Numbered from the stretch's first letter, positions 33,761 through 42,528 are shown. The stretch is DNA of 64,000 bases from Ruegeria sp. SCSIO 43209 (GCF_019904295.1 NZ_CP065359.1:583001-647000), one strand, 5' to 3'. Notes: generated by a model from the letters alone, not told the origin. Program-made: numbers and translations.

Positions 33761-35954
33761 TAATGTCTTCTACGAACATACCAGCCGAAGCCCCCGGTAT
33801 CGCACCAGTTGCAACAGGTCCGATTGGTTTCTGCCCTCTGACTTTCTGACCAATCTTGCCTGCCTGAAGCCAACCTGCGCCTTTCTCAGTACCCTTGGCT
33901 GCGGCACGGCCAGCAACAGCACCAGCAGGACCACCGGCCTTGTAACCAATAAGAATTAGCGCGCCTTCCCACATCTTCTTTGCCACTCGGGCGTTCTCGT
34001 ACCCCGTGCCTGAGTGATTCACAGCACCCTTAGGCGGGACCATGCGGTTCAAGGCAGTTGATAACCGGATCATCTGGCCGCGTTCTTTCGGAGTGAACAA
34101 CACGTTAGCCAGGGGCTTTGTCTGAGGGCTATTGAAGAAGGCGCGGATGTTCTCCGACACCTTTTGCGGACCCCATGGGATCGGCCCGGTTGCACCAGGA
34201 GTTTCTGTACCGGATTTCTGGGTTAACTGACGGAATGCCGCCTGTCGGACAAGATTCCACTCATCCGAGCTCTTTCCCAGTGTGTGCTTAAGCTTTGCCG
34301 CCAGCGGGGCGTTCATCTTGCCGCTTCCCAGTTTAGACGCACCGAACATCCAGCGCATGACCTGATCCGGGCTGGCATCTGCGTCAATCATGTCCTGCAG
34401 GAACCGCGAGCCAGCATCCTTGCCGCGATACTTTGCTGAATACTGTGCAAACAGCCTGCGGGCTTCCTTCAGATCCCCGAACCCAGCCTCGTCGCCGTCA
34501 AAGAGTTTGGCCGTAACTACATCATCAACCCAGGAGTCGTATTCGTTCTTGATGATGGACAGAGCGCGTTTGTCCTCGGGCTTGGCTCTGGACAGGGATT
34601 GGTTCAAATCCTTACGGAATGTCTCAATCAGTCGCAGCGATACACCGCCATCTCCCTCACCGCGTTTCTGCAGCCGTGACATGTAGGCACGGGCGTTTGA
34701 GTAGATATCACTGGTGAGGTCGATTTCTTCCGCCGCTACACGGCTCTGTACGCGCTGTACGACGCCCTTAGCCACGTTTCCAGGCACAGACACCCCGGCA
34801 TCATCTGCGGCCTTGTACATCGCCTGTGCAGCGGCCTTCTCGGCTTCGCTCATGGTTTGAAGGCGCGAAGTGACGGCTTGTGCAGCGTCCAACTGGTCGG
34901 CGGGTATTCCGTCGCTCAATTCTTTAGCCACACCGTCAACGGCTCTGCGGGCTGATAGCTCTTGTCCGTCACCCAATCGTTGAGCTTTGGAGACGACAGC
35001 ATCAGGGCCAACACCACGGCGGGCGCGTTCGAAGTCAGCAAAGTCGTTCACATCGCCAGTGACGTTGTGCTTGAAGGCTGGTATGCCGAATTCTTCCATT
35101 TCAGCCGCACGGGCAGCTAGGGTTGGATCAACGCCATCGTCAATGCCCTTGGAAAACTCACGGGCGAATGCATCGCTGATTTCGTCAGCGTCATAGCCAA
35201 GCTGTTTCAAAGCATCACGGCCAGCCGGGGAAATGCCACCTTCCTCGGTGTAGTAGCGGCGGTCCCGAAGTAATCGGGCGACAGGTGCGCCAATCTTTTT
35301 CGCTGCCCAGCCAGCAACTTTTGCAACCGGCACGGATGCAGCGCCACCGGCAGCACCTCCGATAAGGCCGAAGCCAGCACTACGCAGTCTCCCTTCGCCT
35401 TCACCTTCCCCAAGTCCGTATATTGCGCCGGTTCCGGCCCCTGCCTTCGCACCCTGCTTAACGGCCTGCCCAAAGCTGGTCGCTTTGCCCGAATTGCTGA
35501 GAATGGTTGCAGGCACAGCAAGCCCGCCCGCAACCTCTGAAGCGATAGACGTGACAGGATATTCGCTGCGATTGGCGTCAATCTTAGCCCGCTCGTTTTC
35601 CAGTGCGAAGTTTGCGGCGTCCTTACCGCGCACCATAGACCCAAGAGCAACGGCTTCATCTGACAGGCCCAGAGTTGTCCCATGCGGGGCCATACGCAGT
35701 GCTGCGCCGCCCTGAGAACCTGTCTGACGGTGATGTTCCGTCAGCAGGTCACGGGATGTCATTTGCCCCGTATCTGGGTTGTAAATCATACCCTCTGGCG
35801 GCGTGCCGTAGGTGCCGTCTGCATTGCGCTGAACGCCTTCCGATTCAGGCTTCGGACTGATGCCGAAAATCTCGCTGGCGTAATCCTTCAAGGGCGGCTT
35901 AACAGCGGTTTTCGTGGTTCCGAAAATCTCGGATGCGTAATCATATCCAGCCAT
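33726..35954 (-). CDS. Large phage protein, probable DNA-ejection/internal virion type
   Basis: A 742-residue protein. The N-terminus has a repeated DYASEIFG motif (residues ~5 and ~25) and a Gly/Ala-rich segment (about 150-210) that could insert in membranes (GLIGGAAGGAASVPVAKVAG). Long helical stretches follow, ending in a basic/Gly region. Together with the helical gene before it (1-base overlap) it resembles P22-type ejection proteins, which enter the host envelope with the genome. No peptidoglycan-hydrolase motif was seen. Confidence 0.6.
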   Translation of the reverse strand: MAGYDYASEIFGTTKTAVKPPLKDYASEIFGISPKPESEGVQRNADGTYGTPPEGMIYNPDTGQMTSRDLLTEHHRQTGSQGGAALRMAPHGTTLGLSDEAVALGSMVRGKDAANFALENERAKIDANRSEYPVTSIASEVAGGLAVPATILSNSGKATSFGQAVKQGAKAGAGTGAIYGLGEGEGEGRLRSAGFGLIGGAAGGAASVPVAKVAGWAAKKIGAPVARLLRDRRYYTEEGGISPAGRDALKQLGYDADEISDAFAREFSKGIDDGVDPTLAARAAEMEEFGIPAFKHNVTGDVNDFADFERARRGVGPDAVVSKAQRLGDGQELSARRAVDGVAKELSDGIPADQLDAAQAVTSRLQTMSEAEKAAAQAMYKAADDAGVSVPGNVAKGVVQRVQSRVAAEEIDLTSDIYSNARAYMSRLQKRGEGDGGVSLRLIETFRKDLNQSLSRAKPEDKRALSIIKNEYDSWVDDVVTAKLFDGDEAGFGDLKEARRLFAQYSAKYRGKDAGSRFLQDMIDADASPDQVMRWMFGASKLGSGKMNAPLAAKLKHTLGKSSDEWNLVRQAAFRQLTQKSGTETPGATGPIPWGPQKVSENIRAFFNSPQTKPLANVLFTPKERGQMIRLSTALNRMVPPKGAVNHSGTGYENARVAKKMWEGALILIGYKAGGPAGAVAGRAAAKGTEKGAGWLQAGKIGQKVRGQKPIGPVATGAIPGASAGMFVEDITMGLLFPGHQE

Positions 35955-37231
35955 TAGAAACCCACCTCTTTGCGAAGCTGCATGGATACCTGACGCTGCA
36001 AGACCTTTGGGTCAGAAATGCCGTTGGCCTTGAGTTGTTTCTCAATCTGCGCACCTCGGGCGTTTATCATCTTGTCCACGTCATCCAGTGAGCCCATCTC
36101 CCAAGGCTTGCCCTGACGGCCAGTTGCCAGCCAGAGATTGTACCGCGCTACGGCCCGCTGTTGCTGTAGAATGGATTGCTCAAGCTTGGCTTGGAATTCG
36201 GTAGGGCTATCGCCGTCGAAAACACCTGTTCCGACGCTGGGAAGCTGCTCAAGCAAACGCTCAGCTTCTTGCGGAGTCACCGCAGCACCCGAAAGCTCTT
36301 TCAAGCTGGTATTGAGGTTGTTGAAAGCCTCGGTTTTGAACTGGGCGAAGTTGGCGACAAGCTCCTGTTGTTCTGGCGTGGCGCTACCCATCTTGTCCAT
36401 CAACTGGCCCCACTTCGCACCTATGCGCGTGGCCAGTTCTAGATATTCAGGTTTGAACAAGGCCTTGGTGTCATTCAGGCGTCCAAGCATTGCACCCGAA
36501 TCCAGAATGCGGCCCTCAATCTCGTTGGTGGCCTTCGTGCCAAATCCTGGCCCCTGTTGACTGCCGCCGTAAGAGACAGTCGTGCCGTCTGGTGTGGTGA
36601 CGTTGAAGCCTTGCCCGTGACCCTCTCCGACAACAGAAGGACCGCCCTCAGTGGACAGGTCGTATAGCTTGCCGCCCACAACGCGGAAGTTGTCAAAGTT
36701 CTGCTCTGGTGGTTTCAGGAATTCAGCAATAATCGCCTCAGCATCACCAAACTTAGCAACAACCTCTGGGAACTCTTGCAGGGATTGAAGGGGCGGATGT
36801 TCTGCGCGTTGCAGGATCTGGTTTACACCATTCAAGTCGCCCTGCTCGAAAAGGAAGGTGGCTTGAGCAACGCCCTGACGAAGGCCTGCAAGCTCACGCT
36901 CAACTTCAGCGGCCTCCATTTTCGCCATGCGCTCATGAAGGACCATTTCCATTTCACGCCTGTCATAGTCCATCTTTTGGGCGCGCTGCGTCTGAACTTG
37001 ATGTTTGCCCTGAATATCCACGGCCAAACCCGGATCGTATTGGGCAACGGCTCCAAGCGCCTCAGGATCACCCGCAAGGATGTTCTGCCCCTGCGTCTGA
37101 AATACGCGGCTCAGTGCGTTACGTCTGTCGTATTCATCTGCTCTGGCTCGGGCTTGCTGTCCCTGCGCAAATGCATTGACGATATTAGGCTGTCGGCTCG
37201 CTAAAATAATCGAGTGGTCTAACCTGCTCAT
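35954..37231 (-). CDS. Phage protein, probable ejection-cassette partner
   Basis: A 425-residue, highly helical protein rich in Gln, Glu and Ala (QGQQARARADEYDRRNAL, then HERMAKMEAAEVERELAGL), with a short beta region around residues 180-210 (GGKLYDLSTEGGPSVVGEGH). This composition and the position before the 742-residue gene match virion injection proteins. Its stop overlaps the next start by one base. Confidence 0.58.
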   Translation of the reverse strand: MSRLDHSIILASRQPNIVNAFAQGQQARARADEYDRRNALSRVFQTQGQNILAGDPEALGAVAQYDPGLAVDIQGKHQVQTQRAQKMDYDRREMEMVLHERMAKMEAAEVERELAGLRQGVAQATFLFEQGDLNGVNQILQRAEHPPLQSLQEFPEVVAKFGDAEAIIAEFLKPPEQNFDNFRVVGGKLYDLSTEGGPSVVGEGHGQGFNVTTPDGTTVSYGGSQQGPGFGTKATNEIEGRILDSGAMLGRLNDTKALFKPEYLELATRIGAKWGQLMDKMGSATPEQQELVANFAQFKTEAFNNLNTSLKELSGAAVTPQEAERLLEQLPSVGTGVFDGDSPTEFQAKLEQSILQQQRAVARYNLWLATGRQGKPWEMGSLDDVDKMINARGAQIEKQLKANGISDPKVLQRQVSMQLRKEVGF

Positions 37232-37449
37232 TGCATCACCTTTGGCATATGTTGGGTTGCTATTTCGTCCATGGCTTTGGCCGCAAGTTCATCACCGAAT
37301 TGCTCAGCCGCCATTTTCACCAGACGAGCTTTCAGTTCGGGCGTCAGTGGTTTTGAGCGGTCGCTGTGCAGCCAACGATAGACCTCTCGTTCCTCGTTTG
37401 CCCTCTGTATGCTTGCGGCAAGTATCCCGCTGAGTTCTGGGCTTAGCAT
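37228..37449 (-). CDS. Small phage-type protein upstream of the ejection cassette
   Basis: A 73-residue helical protein (MLSPELSGILAASIQRANEE start, C-terminal AAEQFGDELAAKAMDEIATQ). It overlaps the 425-residue gene by ATGA, so the three genes form one operon. Could be a chaperone or small virion component. No family recognised. Confidence 0.58.
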   Translation of the reverse strand: MLSPELSGILAASIQRANEEREVYRWLHSDRSKPLTPELKARLVKMAAEQFGDELAAKAMDEIATQHMPKVMQ

Positions 37450-37687
37450 CGCCTTTTCCCGTCCGTTAATGTCAAGAAAAAAGTACTACAATTCATGGAT
37501 CAAAACAAGAACTATACGGGAACATATAGGGGGTATGAGGTAATATAGCACCACCGTATCCCTGCGATATTATCGCTCATTCTCGGTGCTGGCGTTCCGT
37601 CATTGCGGAATATAAAAGACGCGGTGCATTTGGCGGGAAGCCAATCGGATTTATTGGTGAGCCGGTCCAATTCTGAGGAGAAAACCA

Positions 37688-37951
37688 ATGGCCGACTATA
37701 CCAGATGCCACCTATGCGATTGCCCGATACAAGATGACGCCCCTTGGTACGGACGGAATCAATGGGGCATTGCGATATGTCACTGTTGTACGAAATCCGG
37801 TACGACCGAGGGGCTTTCAAAAGGCCAAGAAGTCCGCTTCAACGAGTTCATGGAGCAACACGGTTTCGTTGTTCTGCTGAAACGCAATGAGCGTGGTTTT
37901 GCTATGCTTCCTGTCGAAGTCGTAGCAATCGTACCCGCGTCAAAACCTTAG
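37688..37951 (+). CDS. Small zinc-binding hypothetical protein
   Basis: An 87-residue protein with CHLCDCPIQDDAPW and ICHCCTKSG, two C-x2-C knuckles suited to one zinc. GAGGAGA precedes the ATG. The opposite strand is also open here, but it lacks a ribosome site. Divergent from the ejection operon. Unknown function. Confidence 0.6.
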   Translation: MADYTRCHLCDCPIQDDAPWYGRNQWGIAICHCCTKSGTTEGLSKGQEVRFNEFMEQHGFVVLLKRNERGFAMLPVEVVAIVPASKP

Positions 37952-38060
37952 GGTATTCTTAGGGTGAATTCCCCAACAGCGACAAAATTAACGCATGGTT
38001 TTGGTGACTAACTGCTTGGCATTGCTTTTTTCTTTGGGAATTGCGTAGCATTCACACGCG

Positions 38061-38309
38061 ATGCTGCGCAAAAACCAATGCAGGATCGAAGTACTGGAGG
38101 CAGTTTTGACGGAGCGCGTTCAGACACGGTCAACGCTCAAAACAATCGAGGTTCCACGTGACCTCGTTGGTAAGCCTGCTGGCGTTTTTTTTCTGTTGAA
38201 CGAGATTGAGCGCCGGAAATCGCAATCAAAAAGGGCGACAGATAGCGGGCGGTTCGAACTGAAGCCGTTCATGCTAGTAGATGAGTTTATCTTTAATCAG
38301 CGTGCTTGA
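38061..38309 (+). CDS. Hypothetical 82-residue protein
   Basis: Basic protein (MLRKNQCRIEVLEAVLTERV start) with no recognised domain. The start signal is weak and coding is not certain. It lies upstream of radC in the same direction. Confidence 0.4.
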   Translation: MLRKNQCRIEVLEAVLTERVQTRSTLKTIEVPRDLVGKPAGVFFLLNEIERRKSQSKRATDSGRFELKPFMLVDEFIFNQRA

Positions 38310-38404
38310 AACATAGGTTCCATTTCAGGCCACATCTGACGTTTTTACCACTCGTTAACCAACCTTTGAGCATGGTCTAGGGATTGGTGCATGGAGTGGT
38401 AGCC

Positions 38405-39346
38405 ATGAAGAAAACGGCGATACTGGACAATCTCAAAGAGGTCATAAGCCGCGATAGGAAGAGGTTCGGCAAGCTAGTTAAGCATGATGGGCGAGGTGGC
38501 TTTTCTGAGGAAGAATTGAAGGGATTGGATGAGCTGTACGCACGCAGCCCACCACCCGACGCCATAACTGAACCTGCACACCCGCCGTCATACGTTTACC
38601 GAGACCGACTTTCACGAAAGAATGCTGCTGGTGGTGGCCTGATTAAGGACGACGACGGCGCTAACCGGCCTCACTATTGGGGGCACCGAGAGCGACTGCG
38701 GCAACGCTTTCTCAAAGGCGGTCACGATCCAATGCCCGAATATGAGCTACTGGAACTGCTGTTGTTCAACGCAATCCCGAGGATCGACGTCAAACCTTTG
38801 TCAAAACGCCTGCTTGCAGAGTTCGGCGACCTAAACGGGGTTATTGCGGCATCAAAGCATCGTATTCTGAAGGTGGATGGGGCTAACGAATGGGTTTTCT
38901 ATCACCTGCGCGTTGTCGAAGCCTTCGGGCACAGAATGGCGCAGGCACAGATAATGAAGCGGGATGTTGTGTCGTCGTGGGAAGACTTGGTGACCTACTG
39001 CCGAACCGCAATGGCGCATCGCGAGGTTGAACAATTCCGGGTTCTCTACATGGATCGCAAGAATGTTCTGATTGCTGATGAAGAACAGGCCAAGGGTACA
39101 GTTGACCACGTTCCGGTCTATCCGCGTGAGGTTGTGAAACGTGCCTTGGAACTGAACGCCAGTTCGCTCATCCTCGTCCACAACCATCCATCTGGCGACC
39201 CGACGCCCAGTAACTCCGATATTGTCATGACCGAACGAATTAAGGATGCCTGTGACACAATGGGCATTGTCATTCATGACCATGTTATCATTGGGAAGAA
39301 GGAAGAATATTCCTTTAGTGCTAATGGCTTGCTCATGCGCGATTAG
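38405..39346 (+). CDS. radC: RadC-family JAB/MPN-domain protein
   Basis: A 313-residue protein. The C-terminal JAB/MPN domain carries the metal motif LVHNHPSGDPTPSNSD, preceded by a helix-hairpin-helix part (YELLELLLFNAIPRIDVKPL, LLAEFGDLNGVIAA). The N-terminal ~95 residues are an extra charged segment not usual in RadC (about 225 aa). Mobile-element RadC copies are common; proposed roles include anti-restriction or recombination help, not the older DNA-repair claim. GGAG precedes the ATG. Confidence 0.9.
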   Translation: MKKTAILDNLKEVISRDRKRFGKLVKHDGRGGFSEEELKGLDELYARSPPPDAITEPAHPPSYVYRDRLSRKNAAGGGLIKDDDGANRPHYWGHRERLRQRFLKGGHDPMPEYELLELLLFNAIPRIDVKPLSKRLLAEFGDLNGVIAASKHRILKVDGANEWVFYHLRVVEAFGHRMAQAQIMKRDVVSSWEDLVTYCRTAMAHREVEQFRVLYMDRKNVLIADEEQAKGTVDHVPVYPREVVKRALELNASSLILVHNHPSGDPTPSNSDIVMTERIKDACDTMGIVIHDHVIIGKKEEYSFSANGLLMRD

Positions 39347-39382
39347 CGGCGTAGCTGTATATCGCCGATTGCCATTGAAAGA

Positions 39383-39532
39383 ATGCCAATGATTGAACTC
39401 ATCTTAGTTTTGGCGCTTTGTGTTTTCATCGGAAGCTCGATTGGGAAAGTGCTTACCTGGTGGGTAAACAAGAAGTTGGATCAGCGAGCAGAACGTCGGT
39501 CTAATACTGCAAAGCAAGGAAAACCGTCTTGA
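39383..39532 (+). CDS. Hypothetical 49-residue membrane peptide
   Basis: MPMIELILVLALCVFIGSSI then GKVLTWWVNKKLDQRAERRS: one N-terminal helix with a basic cytoplasmic tail. Its stop overlaps the TTG start of the next gene by 3 bases, which suggests coupling. A second ATG two codons in is equally possible. Confidence 0.5.
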   Translation: MPMIELILVLALCVFIGSSIGKVLTWWVNKKLDQRAERRSNTAKQGKPS

Positions 39533-39939
39533 TACGCTTTATCTGCCTGATTGCCTTGCTAACCGGCTGCGCTTCAGACGGCATTGTGTCTTCCGATATT
39601 TATGTCCGAGATGCGGATACGATTGTTCTATTTGGAAAGAAAGGGACGCCTGTTCGCTTTGAAGGTGTCGATGCTCCCGAACTGGAAACCCAAGAGGGAC
39701 AGGTCAGCAAGCAGTGGATGATAGACTACCTCCGGGGTCAAACCGTGCGATGCGACCTGACCGGCGAGATGAACGGAGACCGCCATATCGGCACATGCTT
39801 TGTCGACGGTGAAAACCTGAGTGCAACAGTTATCGCCGCGGGTCATGCATTGGATTGCCCAAAATACAGTGGTGGCCGCTACAAACACCTTGAAACCATA
39901 GAGGCCAAGTCACGGATCAAGAGGGCCAGTTATTGTTGA
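39529..39939 (+). CDS. Thermonuclease-like (SNase) lipoprotein
   Basis: A 136-residue protein with a lipoprotein signal (IRFICLIALLTGCAS) and the SNase OB-fold core: YVRDADTIVLFG, VRFEGVDAPELET, NGDRHIGTCFVDGENLS. The Asp, Arg, Glu and Arg equivalent to SNase Asp21/Arg35/Glu43/Arg87 are present. It has a TTG start preceded by AAGGAAAA. It would degrade nucleic acid at the cell surface or in the periplasm, and is the second exported nuclease of the island. Confidence 0.8.
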   Translation: MIRFICLIALLTGCASDGIVSSDIYVRDADTIVLFGKKGTPVRFEGVDAPELETQEGQVSKQWMIDYLRGQTVRCDLTGEMNGDRHIGTCFVDGENLSATVIAAGHALDCPKYSGGRYKHLETIEAKSRIKRASYC

Positions 39940-39959
39940 AAATCATGAGGAGTAGTTGA

Positions 39960-40190
39960 ATGGGTGGCCTCTTAGTCGCCGTTGTGGCTGGATGCTTCGC
40001 CAAGAGTTGGCGGCAGGCCTTGGTCTATGGTGGATTGGCCGGGGCTTTGATAATCGGCGCAGTTCTGTTTTCAGGCGCTGGTGATACTTTCACCGCCGGT
40101 TCAGTGGTGGCGAGGATCGGGATATCAATGATCCTTTCTTTGCTAACTTATGCGATGGGAAAATACGCTAAGACGCCGACAAAACAGTAG
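39960..40190 (+). CDS. Small Gly-rich membrane protein
   Basis: A 76-residue protein with three hydrophobic segments and Gly/Ala-rich helices (VYGGLAGALIIGAVLFSGAG). GAGGAG precedes the ATG, 21 bases after the SNase stop, so it is probably in one operon with it. No family recognised. Confidence 0.58.
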   Translation: MGGLLVAVVAGCFAKSWRQALVYGGLAGALIIGAVLFSGAGDTFTAGSVVARIGISMILSLLTYAMGKYAKTPTKQ

Positions 40191-40202
40191 AGAGCAGCGA
40201 AG

Positions 40203-40541
40203 CTACGAACACCATTCTGAATTTGTTTTAGCCATGAGTTTGAATGAGCCGCTGCCGCACAGGTCCGCCTCACCTTGCGCGAGCTCCAAGTCGAATGCCT
40301 CTATGAACGGTGCAATCAGTTGCTCGTCCAGCAGATAAAAAGCCGTCGCGTCCCGAGATCCGCGTGACAGCACACTATCCGCATTCCAGCCCCAACGTCC
40401 CCGACCGGCATGGGCATCTAGCCAATTGTGGATCTCATGAAGCCGATATCCGAACCCTTCTTCAGGAACCTGCACGCGCACCCTGATAGGGAAGTATTTT
40501 TCATCTGCTGCTTTCTTCGGGGATCTGCTGCGCGTGACCAT
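40203..40541 (-). CDS. Hypothetical protein coupled to SRAP gene
   Basis: A 112-residue protein: basic N-terminus (VTRSRSPKKAADEKYFPIRV), then PEEGFGYRLHEIHNWLDAHA and WGWNADSVLSRGSRDATAFY. Its ATG overlaps the SRAP stop by one base (TAATG), so both are made from one message. A role in the same DNA-protein crosslink or base-lesion process is a guess. Confidence 0.62.
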   Translation of the reverse strand: MVTRSRSPKKAADEKYFPIRVRVQVPEEGFGYRLHEIHNWLDAHAGRGRWGWNADSVLSRGSRDATAFYLLDEQLIAPFIEAFDLELAQGEADLCGSGSFKLMAKTNSEWCS

Positions 40542-41233
40542 TACGCCTCGATAACGTCGATTAACTCCGGCCCGTCATCATCGCGGCCAATCGGTGCGAC
40601 CTTGTGATAACGCATACGTCCATCCCATTCCGTGCCCAAGTTCTGCGCTTCGTCGTGGTCAATCTTGCCTGACATCCACGGCACAACGTTCTCGTTCGTT
40701 AGAATTACCGGTGACCGTGCATGTATGTGTTCGATTTGATGCAACGCAGGGCGAGTGAGAATTGTGCAGGTGTTCAGACCAGACGAGAGGCCCGAGTAGA
40801 GGCCTGCGAAATACATGCAGGGGTCATTGGTATCTGTCTTGATAACCCAAGGCTGTTTGGCCCCCTTTGGGCCTGTCCATTCATAGTAGAAACTGGCCGG
40901 GATAATGCATCTGCTGCTCTTCCAGGCGACCCGGAATGAACCTAGCTTATGCGCTGTTTCAATCTTCGCGTTGAAAGTGGTTGGCTTCCACTGTTTCACG
41001 TCTTCCTTGAACCAGTGCGGTACAAGCCACCAGCGGGCCGTGGAGCTAATCAGTCGCTCTTCATGGATGAACGCCAAATCCAACATCTGAGTTGGCTTGA
41101 CGTTCCAGCTCATTGACAGGTCTTTGGCGTTTGGATCGCGCTCAGTTGGGATAGGAACGCCGTTCACGATCCAGTTCTGCAGGGCATAGAGTTCCGCCCA
41201 TGTCATTTCAGGTCTGCCGAGTCGTCCGCACAT
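40541..41233 (-). CDS. SOS response-associated peptidase (SRAP, YedK/HMCES family)
   Basis: A 230-residue SRAP protein. The catalytic Cys2 is exposed after Met removal (MCGRLGRP), with NVKPTQ, IIPASFYYEW and a later His in IHARSPVILT, the residues that form the thiazolidine crosslink with abasic sites in single-stranded DNA. It shields abasic sites during replication. A copy in a mobile element could protect its own single-stranded intermediates. Divergent from the Cys-rich gene. Confidence 0.92.
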   Translation of the reverse strand: MCGRLGRPEMTWAELYALQNWIVNGVPIPTERDPNAKDLSMSWNVKPTQMLDLAFIHEERLISSTARWWLVPHWFKEDVKQWKPTTFNAKIETAHKLGSFRVAWKSSRCIIPASFYYEWTGPKGAKQPWVIKTDTNDPCMYFAGLYSGLSSGLNTCTILTRPALHQIEHIHARSPVILTNENVVPWMSGKIDHDEAQNLGTEWDGRMRYHKVAPIGRDDDGPELIDVIEA

Positions 41234-41316
41234 CGTTCGAGCATAGCGAAACTAGGGGAACGTTTGGGGAACTTTTTCAAGTGTGATATGTATCAGTATC
41301 AGACTGGAGGAACACT

Positions 41317-41853
41317 ATGCCTAGCCCTTCTTCGCCCATCACCTCTTTTCGTGCAGGACTATCGGCACTTAGCTTATCCGAGCAAAAGGCGATATTCGAT
41401 TGCCTGCCCGCAGCCATCCAATTCAGCCTGTGGCAAGACCGACTACTCGAAGGGGCTTCCGAATTATCGGATAGTTCGCAATGCAAATTGCTGCGAGAAC
41501 TGAGTGATATCCTTTCACCCGAAAGCTATTACGACCAAGAAAGGAACCAGGCGGTAATCGCACAAATTGACAGTATGTCAGAGCTTGCAGAGAGAGTATT
41601 CCCGGATCACTCCGTTTTCCAGAAATACACACAAAGACTGGGCGATAATGCTTGCGACACCACAACCATTGAACAAGAAGAAGATGCATTGCCCACTTGT
41701 ACTTGCTCGTCATCAAGATCCTGCACGTGGCGACACAACGATTGTGGTGCAATTCAAGAATGCCTCGCGGGCGGATGTAATCCTACTGTAAGAGGTTGCG
41801 GCATTCTCTGGCTGCAAGCTTGCGATGGATTGTGTACTGGCAACTGGTGCTAA
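41317..41853 (+). CDS. Cys-rich bacteriocin-like precursor (fulvocin C-related)
   Basis: A 178-residue protein. Residues 1-~120 are helical and acidic. The C-terminal ~55 residues hold ten Cys (128, 130, 136, 143, 149, 154, 161, 169, 173, 178), with CTCSSSRSC at the start and RGCGILWLQACDGLC near the end. The C-x-C opening and the GCG-x2-W motif match my memory of fulvocin C, a myxobacterial bacteriocin, and of the 'bacteriocin fulvocin C-related' proteins. It has a clear GGAGG site. It has no signal peptide at its start, and no export or immunity gene is seen beside it. Confidence 0.68.
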   Translation: MPSPSSPITSFRAGLSALSLSEQKAIFDCLPAAIQFSLWQDRLLEGASELSDSSQCKLLRELSDILSPESYYDQERNQAVIAQIDSMSELAERVFPDHSVFQKYTQRLGDNACDTTTIEQEEDALPTCTCSSSRSCTWRHNDCGAIQECLAGGCNPTVRGCGILWLQACDGLCTGNWC

Positions 41854-42003
41854 GACTTCGAGGTCCACAGCACAGTAACAATGTGGTTCTCTGATGCATC
41901 AGCAATGCAAAACCTAACGCGCCAGGTAGCGACCGCTGAGCATGCCGACCCCCCCATTTATAGCGGGCTGAATATGGCGGGGATTTTGTGCTATACTGCG
42001 CAA

Positions 42004-42110
42004 ACCTCCCGGTTCGGGAGTAGGGGAAGAACCCACCGTCTCACAAATGATTGAGAGTGAAGGTGGTGAGGGGCTGGATGAGGGGGTCTTAGCCAGCCCC
42101 TCTCGCTTGA
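42004..42110 (+). ncRNA. Candidate structured small RNA
   Basis: In the gene-free stretch 41854-42528, three hairpins follow each other: CTCCCG/CGGGAG (42006-42020), a nested stem CCACC-TCTCA / TGAGA-GGTGG (42033-42066), and GGGGCTGG/CCAGCCCC (42070-42100). A -10 box TATACT (41992-41997) lies at the right place for a start near 42004. No ribosome site or frame fits. The rest of the stretch holds only weak short frames. It matches no RNA class I know. Confidence 0.45.
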
Positions 42111-42528
42111 GGGGGTATCCGGAGTGGTAGTGTTGTTCCGTTAAACCCAATCTACTCCGTTAGCGCCTTGTCCGAAATTGGGGGATTCCCGTAGACCCCT
42201 TATTTTCTTATCTCAGACACAATTCAAACACGCTGCACCGATAACAAGCAGGTGCGGCGCGTCGTGATGGGATTAGCGATTTCAATGAGGGGGTACGAGT
42301 TTGGCGCGTCGCACCTTAGAGTAATCTTAGGGCTCCGCATTATGGTTGGTCATTGGGCCTTAGATTATGGCCTAGTTTGCAGAAATCCCCCAAGATATTC
42401 CATCAGCTTCGCGCTCGCGGGCTTTTTGCGTTTTAGCCATTGGTTTGCTATCAAAATAGGATAGGTGGAGAAATTACGCTCACCAAGCCGCGAAATGGTA
42501 CAAACAATTGTTCGGTAGAGGATTTCCA

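Noticed and set aside
37512..37820. 102-codon minus-strand frame
   Set aside because: It is antisense to the zinc-binding gene at 37688, which has a good ribosome site and two C-x2-C motifs.
42252..42464. 70-codon frame on the + strand
   Set aside because: No ribosome site, odd composition, and no domain; likely chance.
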